Source of the DNA: Bacteroidota bacterium
GTDB taxonomy: Bacteria; Bacteroidota; Bacteroidia; Flavobacteriales_D; Crocinitomicaceae
Direction of reading: 5' to 3'
NCBI GenBank assembly: GCA_018825925.1
Contig: JAHKAT010000241.1
Span: 1-9,487 of the forward strand
DNA: 9,487 nucleotides
Below the pieces are notes generated by a model. It worked only from the letters and a program-made list of their open reading frames with translations. It was not told the DNA's origin and searched no databases. Each line of letters begins with the position of its first letter. The first letter of the stretch is position 1. A program made the position numbers and the translations under genes. Of the stretch, positions 1 to 7,417 are shown in pieces.

Positions 1-1902
1 CACTTTCACCCCTAAAATCTCTGCTACTGTCGATCGCGACACGAAATGATAATTAACCTTGGCCTTCTCGAAAACACTCAGCGCAAAGTCGCGGTTCGTC
101 GCATTTTTATTTAGTTCTGTATAAATAGGTGTTAGAAACTTCCTGCGACCTACTTTTTGAAGAAATCGCGCCATTGATGGACGAATTGCTTTGTAATCTG
201 CGCGAATTCCCAAAACAAACCATTCGGCCATGATTTCCGCATTGCCACAGTTTTTGAAATTCAATGTTTTGTCAACCAAATACAGATATTTTACATCTAA
301 AGTATCCGGCAGTCGTCTTATGAAAGCGAGCCATTCTTGAGTAGTGTAATCCTCTCGTTTGATCGTTTGTTTTTTATTCTTGAACTTGAATATATTTTCA
401 CCTTTGGACAAGCGATCTGCGAGTTTTTGAATGTCGTTAAATCGCTTTGAACGGATTTGAACACAATTTTTTGGTAATCCTTCTTGGTACAACCATTCTT
501 TAGTGTTGAATTCAAAATTGTATTTTGAAAGCAATTGTTCGTCAAGATAGTTTTCAAATGTTTCAGTAGTCAGCGTTTTGAACGAGAAATCTTTGAAATA
601 ACCATTTAAGAAGGCGTCCATTTTACGACGACCTACCTTTTGTTCCAAGGTTTTCAAGAAAAAAGCACCTTTCACATAAGCAATGGTGGTCATCCCATCA
701 TCAGGATTTCTCCCTTGTAAATCCAGTTTCAAACGTGTGTCATGAGGATTATCGCTTTTGCCAATAGAGGCCATTTCAACTTTTAATTCTTGAAATTCAA
801 TTAATGCCAACATGTCTGCTACTTCAATTCCATAGAGGTCCTCCATGATGCGGTTTTCAATGTAAACGGTGAAACCTTCGTTCAACCAAAAGTCATTCCA
901 TGTAGCGTTTGTAACAAGGTTACCCGACCATGAATGCGCCAATTCGTGCGCAACAACGGAAACCAAGCTTCTATCTCCGGCCAATAAAGTTGGGTTTGCG
1001 AAAGTCAGACGGGGGTTTTCCATTCCACCGAAAGGAAAAGAATAGGGTAGAACCACCAAATCATATTGTTCCCATCTATATTTACCAAAAAGGCGCTCGG
1101 CACTTTCAATCATTTTAGGCAATTCTTCAAATTCATATTTACAGGATTGAATTAAACCCGGTTCGGCGTATACCCCTGAGTTTTCGCCTAATTTCTGATA
1201 GTTTAAATCACCTACTGCAATCGCAATCAAATAACATGGAATGGGTTGTTTCATTTCGAAATGATACTCGCCCTTATCATTCTTTTCAATTGGGTTAGTA
1301 GCGCTCATCAATGCCATTAAATCCTTTGGCACACGAACGTCTGCAGAATAGGTGATTCGGTTTGCAGGCGTTCCCTGAATCGGAATCCAAGAGCGGGTTA
1401 AAATCGCTTGACCTTGTGAATAAAGAAAGGGATGTTTTTTACCGCCAGTAAGCTCTGGTTCCAACCAATCCAAAGCTTCGCACTTATCTGTAGTTTGATA
1501 ATAGATATTGATGTATTGTGTTGAAGAATCTATTTTAATTGCCAGAGGTTGGCCCAGTAATTCGTCTTTTTCGCCAATGATATAGGTGGTTTCTATTTCT
1601 TTGTCTTTCCCCAAAGTTACCTTTTGAATCGTCAATTCTTTAATATCGAAAATTGCCGTGTCAGCACCTGAATTTTCCATTTTATGACGAGCTACGCCAT
1701 ATATCGTCTTGGTTTCAAAGTCTACATCTAAATCAAGATGAAGATGTTTGGTTCTAATTTCGTCGGTATTTGCAAAACTGTGTTCATCGCGCACCGTGTT
1801 CAGTTTTTTCGCCATATCTTGGTTCAAAGCCCTACTGTCTTTTCTATCCACACATCCAGTCAGAACAACTATAAATAGGCAAAAAGGAAGAATTAATTTC
1901 AT
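1..1902 (-). CDS. M1-family zinc aminopeptidase, leukotriene A4 hydrolase-like lipoprotein (3' end cut by window edge)
   Basis: The reading frame is open from the ATG at 1902 to base 1: 634 codons with no stop. The start gives a lipoprotein signal peptide: a hydrophobic stretch ending in LTGC, with Cys17 as the predicted lipidated residue. That implies an envelope protein rather than a cytosolic one. The order is an N-terminal beta domain (about 45-240), the substrate-binding GGMEN motif at 292-296, the zinc site HELAH at 319-323 with the third ligand Glu342 (HEXXH-X18-E), and a YVKG segment whose Tyr409 matches the catalytic tyrosine of M1 enzymes. The C-terminal helical domain carries GRRKF at 585-589; Arg586 and Lys588 match the carboxylate-binding Arg/Lys pair of LTA4H. 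Known role of the family: release of N-terminal residues from peptides; epoxide hydrolase activity cannot be judged here. The final residues (ending AEILGVKV) look like the LTA4H C-terminus, so only a few codons are probably missing. It lies 27 bases downstream of tcdA and may share its transcript. Confidence 0.95.
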   Translation of the reverse strand, partial: MKLILPFCLFIVVLTGCVDRKDSRALNQDMAKKLNTVRDEHSFANTDEIRTKHLHLDLDVDFETKTIYGVARHKMENSGADTAIFDIKELTIQKVTLGKDKEIETTYIIGEKDELLGQPLAIKIDSSTQYINIYYQTTDKCEALDWLEPELTGGKKHPFLYSQGQAILTRSWIPIQGTPANRITYSADVRVPKDLMALMSATNPIEKNDKGEYHFEMKQPIPCYLIAIAVGDLNYQKLGENSGVYAEPGLIQSCKYEFEELPKMIESAERLFGKYRWEQYDLVVLPYSFPFGGMENPRLTFANPTLLAGDRSLVSVVAHELAHSWSGNLVTNATWNDFWLNEGFTVYIENRIMEDLYGIEVADMLALIEFQELKVEMASIGKSDNPHDTRLKLDLQGRNPDDGMTTIAYVKGAFFLKTLEQKVGRRKMDAFLNGYFKDFSFKTLTTETFENYLDEQLLSKYNFEFNTKEWLYQEGLPKNCVQIRSKRFNDIQKLADRLSKGENIFKFKNKKQTIKREDYTTQEWLAFIRRLPDTLDVKYLYLVDKTLNFKNCGNAEIMAEWFVLGIRADYKAIRPSMARFLQKVGRRKFLTPIYTELNKNATNRDFALSVFEKAKVNYHFVSRSTVAEILGVKV

Positions 1903-1929
1903 ACGAATTGATTGTTTTAGGTTGGAGAA

Positions 1930-2658
1930 TTAATTTTTTTTCTCCGCCAAATAATTAATTACTTCAGCCGCTCCATATAGACCAAACAATGCTGGTATAT
2001 AGCTAACTGTGCCATAAAATGATTTCTTGAAATTAGATCCGTCCGTCATTTTAAGCGAATGTTTTTGCTGTATTTCTGTTGAAAAAACGGCTTTTATTCC
2101 TCGGAAAGATGCTTTTTTACTTTTCATTCTTTTCTTTATGACAAGCCCGAGTTGACAGTTATTCACGTTTTCAAGTTTGTCTACTAATACTTTCGAAGGA
2201 TCTGTTTTTCCGCCTGCCCCAAGATGCGTAATTATTTTGATTTTTAATCGTTTACAGGCTAAAATCCACTCTAATTTAGGTGTTATTGAGTCAATGCAGT
2301 CTAAAACATAATCCGGACGGTCTGCCTCTAATATTTCCCAAACGCGCTCTGGTAAAACAAACTCTTTAATCAAGGACAATTGTATTTCGGAATTGATATC
2401 GACTAATCTTTCCGCTAAAACATCTGCTTTGTTTCTTCCAATAGTTGAATCAAGGGCTGTCAATTGACGGTTTTTGTTGGTTGGGTCAAAATTATCGCCA
2501 TCAATTAAAGTTATTTTTCCAATCCCAGCACGGGTCAAAAATTCAGCTGCAAACGAACCAATTCCGCCTAAACCGACAATTAAAACATGGGATTTAGATA
2601 GCTTTTGAAGCTTTTCTTTGCCAATTATCAGTTCTGTTCGCTCTAACCAATCTGCCAT
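1930..2658 (-). CDS. tcdA: tRNA threonylcarbamoyladenosine dehydratase TcdA (CsdL/YgdL, E1-like ThiF fold)
   Basis: This is a 242-residue E1/ThiF-superfamily protein. TcdA uses ATP to cyclise t6A at position 37 of ANN-decoding tRNAs to ct6A. Visible motifs are the nucleotide-binding GLGGIGS at 29-35, the acidic strand end LIDGD at 51-55, the T-N-x-N-R-Q element at 60-65, Lys77, LDCID at 119-123, GAGGKTDP at 147-154 and VFSTE at 191-195. The last two are typical of the TcdA branch and help separate it from ThiF, MoeB and HesA, as does the absence of a CxxC zinc pair. Length is a little below the roughly 270 residues of the E. coli protein. The start at 2658 lies inside the end of the upstream TatD-like gene (16-base overlap in another frame), which suggests translational coupling. 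It leaves 28 residues before the glycine motif, including the family-like W-L-E-R-T start. Confidence 0.93.
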   Translation of the reverse strand: MADWLERTELIIGKEKLQKLSKSHVLIVGLGGIGSFAAEFLTRAGIGKITLIDGDNFDPTNKNRQLTALDSTIGRNKADVLAERLVDINSEIQLSLIKEFVLPERVWEILEADRPDYVLDCIDSITPKLEWILACKRLKIKIITHLGAGGKTDPSKVLVDKLENVNNCQLGLVIKKRMKSKKASFRGIKAVFSTEIQQKHSLKMTDGSNFKKSFYGTVSYIPALFGLYGAAEVINYLAEKKN

Positions 2659-3275
2659 TTTGAAAAAATTCGTTTAAAGTTTTTTTCTATTTGTTCGAGC
2701 AAAGTTAGAAGTTCTACATTCCTAGACCGAGCCACAGTCGAATATATTTCAAACAATAAATGTTCATCCATGTCGGATTCAATTAAAAGTCGTTCAATAG
2801 GAATTTGAGCTATCGATTGAAAAAGTTCTTTCTTTTTCAAAATTGAGGCTCCAATGGACAAATAAAAATCATGAAATAAAACTTTCTCTAAGTTTTTATT
2901 TTTTTGAAACCCATGTAAAATCCAACTTTGAGATGGAAAATCGCGTTTTATTTGAATAATTTCTTCCAGAGTCTTTACCTCATGAATAAGCACAGGTAAT
3001 TTAAATTCTTGGTTTATTTTGAGCTGCTGAACAAATTGTTGAATTTGTATTTCCAGGTTGGCCCCTTTCAATCGGTCGAGTCCTATTTCACCTATTGCCA
3101 AACACTTAGGGTGACTCAAAAGTTGATGAATTTTCTTTTCGTCTACCCGAATGAAAGTATTCCAAGGATGCTGTCCAGCAGAAAACCAACCGATAGGATT
3201 ATTATTTAATTCGGCATTAAATATAGAGTGACTCAAATTCTTTGTACCGTGGGTATGACAGTCGAATAAAAACAT
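2643..3275 (-). CDS. short TatD-family metal-dependent hydrolase
   Basis: This 210-residue protein has the TatD amidohydrolase-type metal site in order: D-C-H-T-H at 5-9 (His7 and His9), GQHPW at 34-38, AIGEIGLD at 60-67 (Glu63), PVLIH ending at His98, LHGF with His121, and IESD ending at Asp168. These correspond to the metal ligands of TatD-type 3'-5' exonucleases and deoxyribonucleases. It is shorter than the usual 255-265 residues. The usual HxR/DA context after the His98 position is replaced by E-V-K-T, and HCF by HGF, so it belongs to a divergent branch. Nuclease activity should not be assumed; only a metal-dependent hydrolase is well supported. The start is sound because the HxH motif sits at residues 7-9, as expected for the first strand. 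It is the first gene of the leftward cluster and overlaps tcdA by 16 bases. Confidence 0.88.
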   Translation of the reverse strand: MFLFDCHTHGTKNLSHSIFNAELNNNPIGWFSAGQHPWNTFIRVDEKKIHQLLSHPKCLAIGEIGLDRLKGANLEIQIQQFVQQLKINQEFKLPVLIHEVKTLEEIIQIKRDFPSQSWILHGFQKNKNLEKVLFHDFYLSIGASILKKKELFQSIAQIPIERLLIESDMDEHLLFEIYSTVARSRNVELLTLLEQIEKNFKRIFSKWQIG

Positions 3276-3370
3276 ATTGACAATTTATTGACTTTTCAAA
3301 CAAAAAGCCTGTTTTACTTAATTATTAAATAATATTTCTAATTTCGGGAATTCATCATTTTTAAAGTTAA
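3276..3370. promoter_or_regulatory. divergent intergenic region between the tatD-like and POT genes
   Basis: These 95 AT-rich bases separate two divergent starts and should hold promoters for both. On the plus strand, TAATTTCG at 3339-3346 differs at one position from the Bacteroidota -7 box TAnnTTTG, but I find no convincing -33 TTTG at the right distance. Other structure: a direct repeat ATTGAC at 3276-3281 and 3287-3292 (11-base period, abutting the tatD-like start) and a 13-base dyad ATTATTAAATAAT at 3321-3333. Neither start has a Shine-Dalgarno sequence. Promoter presence is inferred from gene arrangement; exact boxes are uncertain. Confidence 0.4.
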
Positions 3371-5146
3371 ATGTCGGATAAAAAACAAGACGATTTTACA
3401 GGCAGTAGAGATTCTTTCTTTAACTCAACTGTATTAGGCCACCCAACAGGATTATTTGTTCTTTTCTTCACGGAAATGTGGGAACGATTTAGTTATTACG
3501 GAATGCGTGCTTTATTGGTACTGTTTTTAACAGCATCATTAATGGATGAAGGATGGGGATGGCCACGAGAGAATGCATTGGCTCTTTTTGGTACCTATAC
3601 GGCCTTGGTCTATTTATCAACCATGCTTGGAGGATACTTTGCCGATAATGTGATGGGGTATCGGAAAGCGGTAATTTTTGGCGCTTTATTGATGACTATA
3701 GGTCACGCATGTATGGCGTTTGAAACAGAATTCTTTATTTATACCGGTTTGTTGTTTTTGGTATTTGGAAGTGGATTTTTCAAACCTAACATGACCTCCA
3801 TAGTTTCAGAAATGTATAAAGATTTCCCACAAAAGAAAGACGGAGCTTACACTATATTTTATATGGGTGTGAATTCTGGTGCATTTTTAGGAATTTTATT
3901 ATGTGGGTATTTAGGTGAAAAAGTCGGATGGAGCATAGGTTTCGGTTTAGCTGGAATCTTTATGTTGTTTGGAATGTTGCAATTCATTTATGCACAAGGA
4001 ATTTTTGGAAATGTTGGTTTGAAACCAATTAAACAAGAAAAACAAGCAGCCGTTATTGCTGAAAAAGGTCCTTCTAAATTGGAGTCCGTGCCTTTTAATA
4101 CAACGCAAAAAATATTGATTGGACTGAGTATAGTACTCGGTTTGTCTTGGATTATTAATGATCCAGTTTCAAAAATATCAGGAAACAATCTTTTTGATTT
4201 TGAAATGTTTGGTGTATCTGGATCAAACATTGTGATATTGTCAGCCCTACTCATTTTTATTGGATTAATGATTTATCGTATACCTAAATATGAGCGCGTA
4301 GTGCGGGACAGGATGTTAGCTGTAACCTTTTTTGCCATCATCACGATTTTCTTTTGGGCCATATTTGAACAAGCTCCAGGTTCCTTGACCATTTTTGCCA
4401 AAGATTACACCAATAGATCATTAAGTGGAGGTTCTGCTACCTTGTTTAAGGTTGTGAACTCATTAATGACAATAGTGCCGTTAGGAATCATTACATGGGT
4501 TTTAATTAAATTGTTTAAACAGACATTTAAAGACTATGCAAAAGCCAATATTATTTTAGGGATCTCATTTGTCATTATTTGGTTTGTCGCTATATGGATG
4601 TTAGCAAACGACTTTAATAAAACTGAAGCTGAAATTCCAGCATCTTGGTTTGGTGTTTTAAATTCACTATTCATCATTTCTTTCGCTCCACTTTTTTCTA
4701 AATGGTGGGAAAGTAAATACAATCCTTCTGCAAACGGTAAGTATGCCATTGGTATGACTTTATTAGGTTTGGGGATGGCGTGCGTAGCGATTGGATCAAG
4801 CGGTATTGAAGTAGGCGCAAAAACAGCATCTGTAAGTATTATTTGGTTAGTAATGGTTTATTTCTTCCATACGATGGGTGAATTATGTATTTCGCCAGTA
4901 GCGCTTTCTTATGTTAGTAAATTGGTGCCTGCTAGAATGATTGCCTTAATGTTTGGTATCTGGTATTTAGCCGTAGCAATTGGGATGAAATCAGCTGGGA
5001 TGTTTGGAGAGCTAAGTGAATCAATATCGAAAGAAAAGGGATTGAGTTATTTCTTCTGGATGCTGACCATTTTACCAATTGGTTTGGGCTTAATTTCAAT
5101 GCTACTTCGTCCGTTTATTAAGAAATTAATGCATGGCGTTAAATAA
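3371..5146 (+). CDS. POT/PTR2 proton-coupled peptide transporter, long form with extra TM segments
   Basis: This 591-residue inner-membrane protein of the major facilitator superfamily belongs to the POT family, which imports di- and tripeptides with protons. TM1 carries the proton-coupling motif ExxERFxYY (Glu35, Glu38, Arg39, Tyr42, Tyr43). GGYFADNVMGYRK at 87-99, GFFKPN at 135-140 and the FYMGVNSG segment at 163-170 match the PTR2 signatures. TM7 holds FWAIFEQAPGS at 328-338, and TM10 holds GELCISPVALS at 503-513. I count about 16 hydrophobic helices: the 12 core ones, two between TM6 and TM7 (about 247-262 and 285-302, the usual bacterial HA/HB pair), and two more at about 362-382 and 393-411 between TM7 and TM8. 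The last two are absent from the paralogue next door. The tail ends KKLMHGVK, nearly identical to the paralogue. It is the first gene of a two-gene rightward unit. Substrate specificity cannot be read from sequence. Confidence 0.94.
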   Translation: MSDKKQDDFTGSRDSFFNSTVLGHPTGLFVLFFTEMWERFSYYGMRALLVLFLTASLMDEGWGWPRENALALFGTYTALVYLSTMLGGYFADNVMGYRKAVIFGALLMTIGHACMAFETEFFIYTGLLFLVFGSGFFKPNMTSIVSEMYKDFPQKKDGAYTIFYMGVNSGAFLGILLCGYLGEKVGWSIGFGLAGIFMLFGMLQFIYAQGIFGNVGLKPIKQEKQAAVIAEKGPSKLESVPFNTTQKILIGLSIVLGLSWIINDPVSKISGNNLFDFEMFGVSGSNIVILSALLIFIGLMIYRIPKYERVVRDRMLAVTFFAIITIFFWAIFEQAPGSLTIFAKDYTNRSLSGGSATLFKVVNSLMTIVPLGIITWVLIKLFKQTFKDYAKANIILGISFVIIWFVAIWMLANDFNKTEAEIPASWFGVLNSLFIISFAPLFSKWWESKYNPSANGKYAIGMTLLGLGMACVAIGSSGIEVGAKTASVSIIWLVMVYFFHTMGELCISPVALSYVSKLVPARMIALMFGIWYLAVAIGMKSAGMFGELSESISKEKGLSYFFWMLTILPIGLGLISMLLRPFIKKLMHGVK

Positions 5147-5167
5147 TCAACACCTAATTTAATCACT

Positions 5168-6646
5168 ATGAAGTCATACACTTTAGCGGATATCCAAAAT
5201 TTTGAGGGCAAGTACCCAAAACAAGTTTGGTATTTGTTTTTAACTGAGATGTGGGAGCGATTTTGTTTCTATGGTATGCGCGGTATGCTTGCCGTATTCA
5301 TGGTTACAGAACTGATGTTCTCCGAACAAGAGTCCAATTTAAAATACGGAGCTATTCAAGCTTTTGTCTATGCATTTACTTTCATTGGAGGCTTGTTTGC
5401 CGATAAAATCTTAGGTTATAGGAAATCACTTTTTTGGGGTGGATTTTTAATGATTGGAGGTAGCGTTATTTTAACCATTGCACCGCAAGAGTTGTTTTTC
5501 TTTGGTATTAGTTTTACTGTAATCGGAACAGGTTTCTTTAAACCAAATATTTCGACAATGGTGGGTGCCTTGTACAAAGATGGCGACGCTAGACGTGATG
5601 CTGGATTTGGTTTGTTTTACACGGGAATTAACGTAGGTGCTTTATTGGGTGGATTTCTATGTGTTTGGGTAGGAAAAACATATTCATGGAACGTTGCGTT
5701 TTCATTAGCGGGTATTGTTATGGCAATAGGTTTAATTACTTTTTACTTTACTAAAAAGACAATGGGACCTATTGGCGATTCTCCTTTAATCAACCAACCT
5801 GATGCTAAAAGAAAGAAAAAGGAAATAATGGTCTACGTGGGGTCTTTGATTTGTATTCCATTGATTTTAACCATGGTTCAAAATACTCAATATACAGACC
5901 TGTTTATGTATATCATCGGGCCTTGTACCTTGATTTATTTGATCTTTGAAATGACCAAATTGACGAAAGTTGAAGTGATGCGATTGTTTGCAGCATTGTT
6001 TTTTATCTTCTTTTCCATACTTTTTTGGGCGTTTTTTGAGCAGAGTGGAGGTTCATTAAGTTTGTTTGCACTCAATAATTTAGACAATTCATTATTGGGA
6101 GTTACAATAGATCCAAACGTGGTGAACAATACTGCAAACTCATTATTTGTTATCGCTTTAAGTGCCGTAATAGGTTTGTTGTGGATTTGGATGGCAAAAC
6201 GTAAGGTGGAGCCAAACACGATGGTGAAATTCGGTTTAGGGTTTTTGTTTTTAGCGGCGGCGTTCTATGTGTTTTACGCTACTCGCTTTTTTGCCGACGA
6301 AAACGGAAGAACTTCTCTGGATGTATTTACTTTGGCCTACTTGATTATCACTTTAGGTGAATTGTGTTTATCTCCAATCGGATTGTCTATAATGACCAAA
6401 CTAGCACCAAAACACCTTTGGGGTGTGATGATGGGAATGTGGTTTTTAGCCTCGGCATACGGGCAGTATGTGGCAGGTATATTAGGAGCTGGAATGGCGA
6501 ATCCAAATGAAAATGCAAGCTTACCTGAAAAATTGGCCTCCTATACAGAAGGGTATTACCAATTAGCAATTTACGCATTGATTGCTGGAATTTCTGTCAT
6601 TGTCTTGTCTCCATTCGTCAAAAAGTTAATGCATGGAATCAAATAA
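5168..6646 (+). CDS. POT/PTR2 proton-coupled peptide transporter, standard-length paralogue
   Basis: This 492-residue POT-family symporter lies 21 bases after the first transporter. The TM1 proton motif reads E-M-W-E-R-F-C-F-Y (Glu27, Glu30, Arg31, Phe34, Tyr35), so the first tyrosine of the usual YY pair is phenylalanine. Other family marks are GGLFADKILGYRK at 74-86, GTGFFKPN at 120-127, FYTGINVGALLGG at 150-162, FWAFFEQSGGS at 286-296 in TM7, and GELCLSPIGLS at 397-407 in TM10. Hydrophobicity fits 14 helices (12 plus two between TM6 and TM7, about 219-236 and 244-261). A basic linker KRKKKE lies at 214-219. No ribosome binding site is evident in the short spacer, so co-transcription with the upstream gene is likely, and a strong terminator follows 19 bases after the stop. 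Peptide uptake is the family role; the exact substrate is unknown. Confidence 0.94.
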   Translation: MKSYTLADIQNFEGKYPKQVWYLFLTEMWERFCFYGMRGMLAVFMVTELMFSEQESNLKYGAIQAFVYAFTFIGGLFADKILGYRKSLFWGGFLMIGGSVILTIAPQELFFFGISFTVIGTGFFKPNISTMVGALYKDGDARRDAGFGLFYTGINVGALLGGFLCVWVGKTYSWNVAFSLAGIVMAIGLITFYFTKKTMGPIGDSPLINQPDAKRKKKEIMVYVGSLICIPLILTMVQNTQYTDLFMYIIGPCTLIYLIFEMTKLTKVEVMRLFAALFFIFFSILFWAFFEQSGGSLSLFALNNLDNSLLGVTIDPNVVNNTANSLFVIALSAVIGLLWIWMAKRKVEPNTMVKFGLGFLFLAAAFYVFYATRFFADENGRTSLDVFTLAYLIITLGELCLSPIGLSIMTKLAPKHLWGVMMGMWFLASAYGQYVAGILGAGMANPNENASLPEKLASYTEGYYQLAIYALIAGISVIVLSPFVKKLMHGIK

Positions 6647-6664
6647 TTTTGATTTTAAAAGTTC

Positions 6665-6695
6665 AAAAAGTCCGGATTTAGTTCGGACTTTTTTT
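6665..6695. terminator. Rho-independent terminator, probably bidirectional
   Basis: There is a 12-base-pair stem, AAAAAGTCCGGA (6665-6676) against TTCGGACTTTTT (6682-6693), with one G-U pair, a five-base loop TTTAG and seven T's at 6689-6695. It closes the rightward transporter pair. Because the left arm starts with five A's, the reverse strand also ends in a U run, so it can stop leftward transcription arriving from the PaiB-like gene. Confidence 0.9.
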
Positions 6696-6808
6696 ATGGC
6701 CGATTTTTACAATTGGAAATGGTTATTGTAGCTTTTAGCACTTTTGTTTTAACGAAAGAAAGAATGGGTCCTGAATGGTAACCATCCTATAAAACAGGTC
6801 AGAATTGT
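6696..6808. other. intergenic gap between convergent genes
   Basis: These 113 bases lie between the terminator and the stop of the leftward PaiB-like gene. I see only a short 11-base dyad, ATGGTAACCAT, at about 6776-6786, whose loop is too small for a hairpin terminator. There is no credible coding or RNA feature. Confidence 0.5.
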
Positions 6809-7417
6809 CTAATCTCTATTTTTTCTCATGGATTCTGCTAGTGAAGATAGGTGAGGACACTTGTTCAAATCATCAACAATAGCCTTAAAATCGGATTCGT
6901 TTCTGTTTTGAGAAAGTTTAAAAGAAGCTTCAAAGTTTTTTATTCGAATTCTAAAACCGACGATTTCTTTTTTGTAGCTTTCGATAAGAGTTTGATCTAA
7001 TTCTGAGTATTTGAGAACTTGATCTCTGCCTTTTTCATTTAATTCTACTAGTTCGGATAGATGAACAGTTAATTCTTCGTCTGAAAGGGTCTCAACCGTT
7101 CCATCGACATGCACAGCTTGATAATTCCAAGTTGGTACATTTGCATGACCATAAACCGAGGATGAAATATAACCATGAGCACCTTGAAATATAACTTTTA
7201 CTTTTCTTTTGTCAATTAATAGTTGAGCATGTGGATTGGCTAGAGCCAAATGTCCCTCTAAAAAATAATCTTGATTCGTTCGCTTTGGTACCAAAGGTAA
7301 ATGTGTAATTTCAAGCTGATCACTAAGACTAGAAATTACAATAGCAAAAGTATTTTCAAGAATGAAATTCCAAATCGCCTCCTTGTCTTTTACTTCAAAC
7401 TCTTTTGGGATGTACAT
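6809..7417 (-). CDS. PaiB-like FMN-binding protein (putative negative transcriptional regulator family)
   Basis: This 202-residue protein has the run of motifs typical of the PaiB family: MYIP at the N-terminus, THLPL at 38-42, GHLALANPH at 55-63, FQGAHGYIS at 77-85, VPTWNY at 94-99 followed by VH at 102-103, and GFRI and FKLSQNR at 154-157 and 166-172. The fold is a split beta-barrel of the FMN-binding type. The name comes from Bacillus subtilis PaiB, which with PaiA affects sporulation and protease genes. A DNA-binding role here is not shown by the sequence: there is no obvious helix-turn-helix, and a flavin- or heme-linked enzyme is possible. It is complete. Its ATG shares one base with the stop of the upstream lipoprotein gene (TAATG), indicating coupled translation. 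It is the last gene of the leftward unit. Confidence 0.9.
   Translation of the reverse strand: MYIPKEFEVKDKEAIWNFILENTFAIVISSLSDQLEITHLPLVPKRTNQDYFLEGHLALANPHAQLLIDKRKVKVIFQGAHGYISSSVYGHANVPTWNYQAVHVDGTVETLSDEELTVHLSELVELNEKGRDQVLKYSELDQTLIESYKKEIVGFRIRIKNFEASFKLSQNRNESDFKAIVDDLNKCPHLSSLAESMRKNRD

Noticed and set aside
318..557. Small leftward open frame of 79 codons
   Set aside because: It lies in another frame within the M1 aminopeptidase gene, whose continuous frame has clear family motifs; the small product resembles nothing known.
1903..1929. Separate promoter for the aminopeptidase gene
   Set aside because: Only 27 bases separate it from tcdA and they show no -7/-33 pair; read-through from tcdA is simpler, though a promoter inside tcdA cannot be excluded.
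5935..6219. Antisense 94-codon open frame in the second POT gene
   Set aside because: It is a shadow of the TM7-TM8 coding sequence with no motif or start context; the same holds for other antisense frames at 3988-4254, 4534-4749, 8303-8602 and 8989-9243.
6776..6786. Palindrome ATGGTAACCAT as a terminator or operator
   Set aside because: The arms are five bases with a one-base centre, no T run follows on either strand, and there is no second copy.
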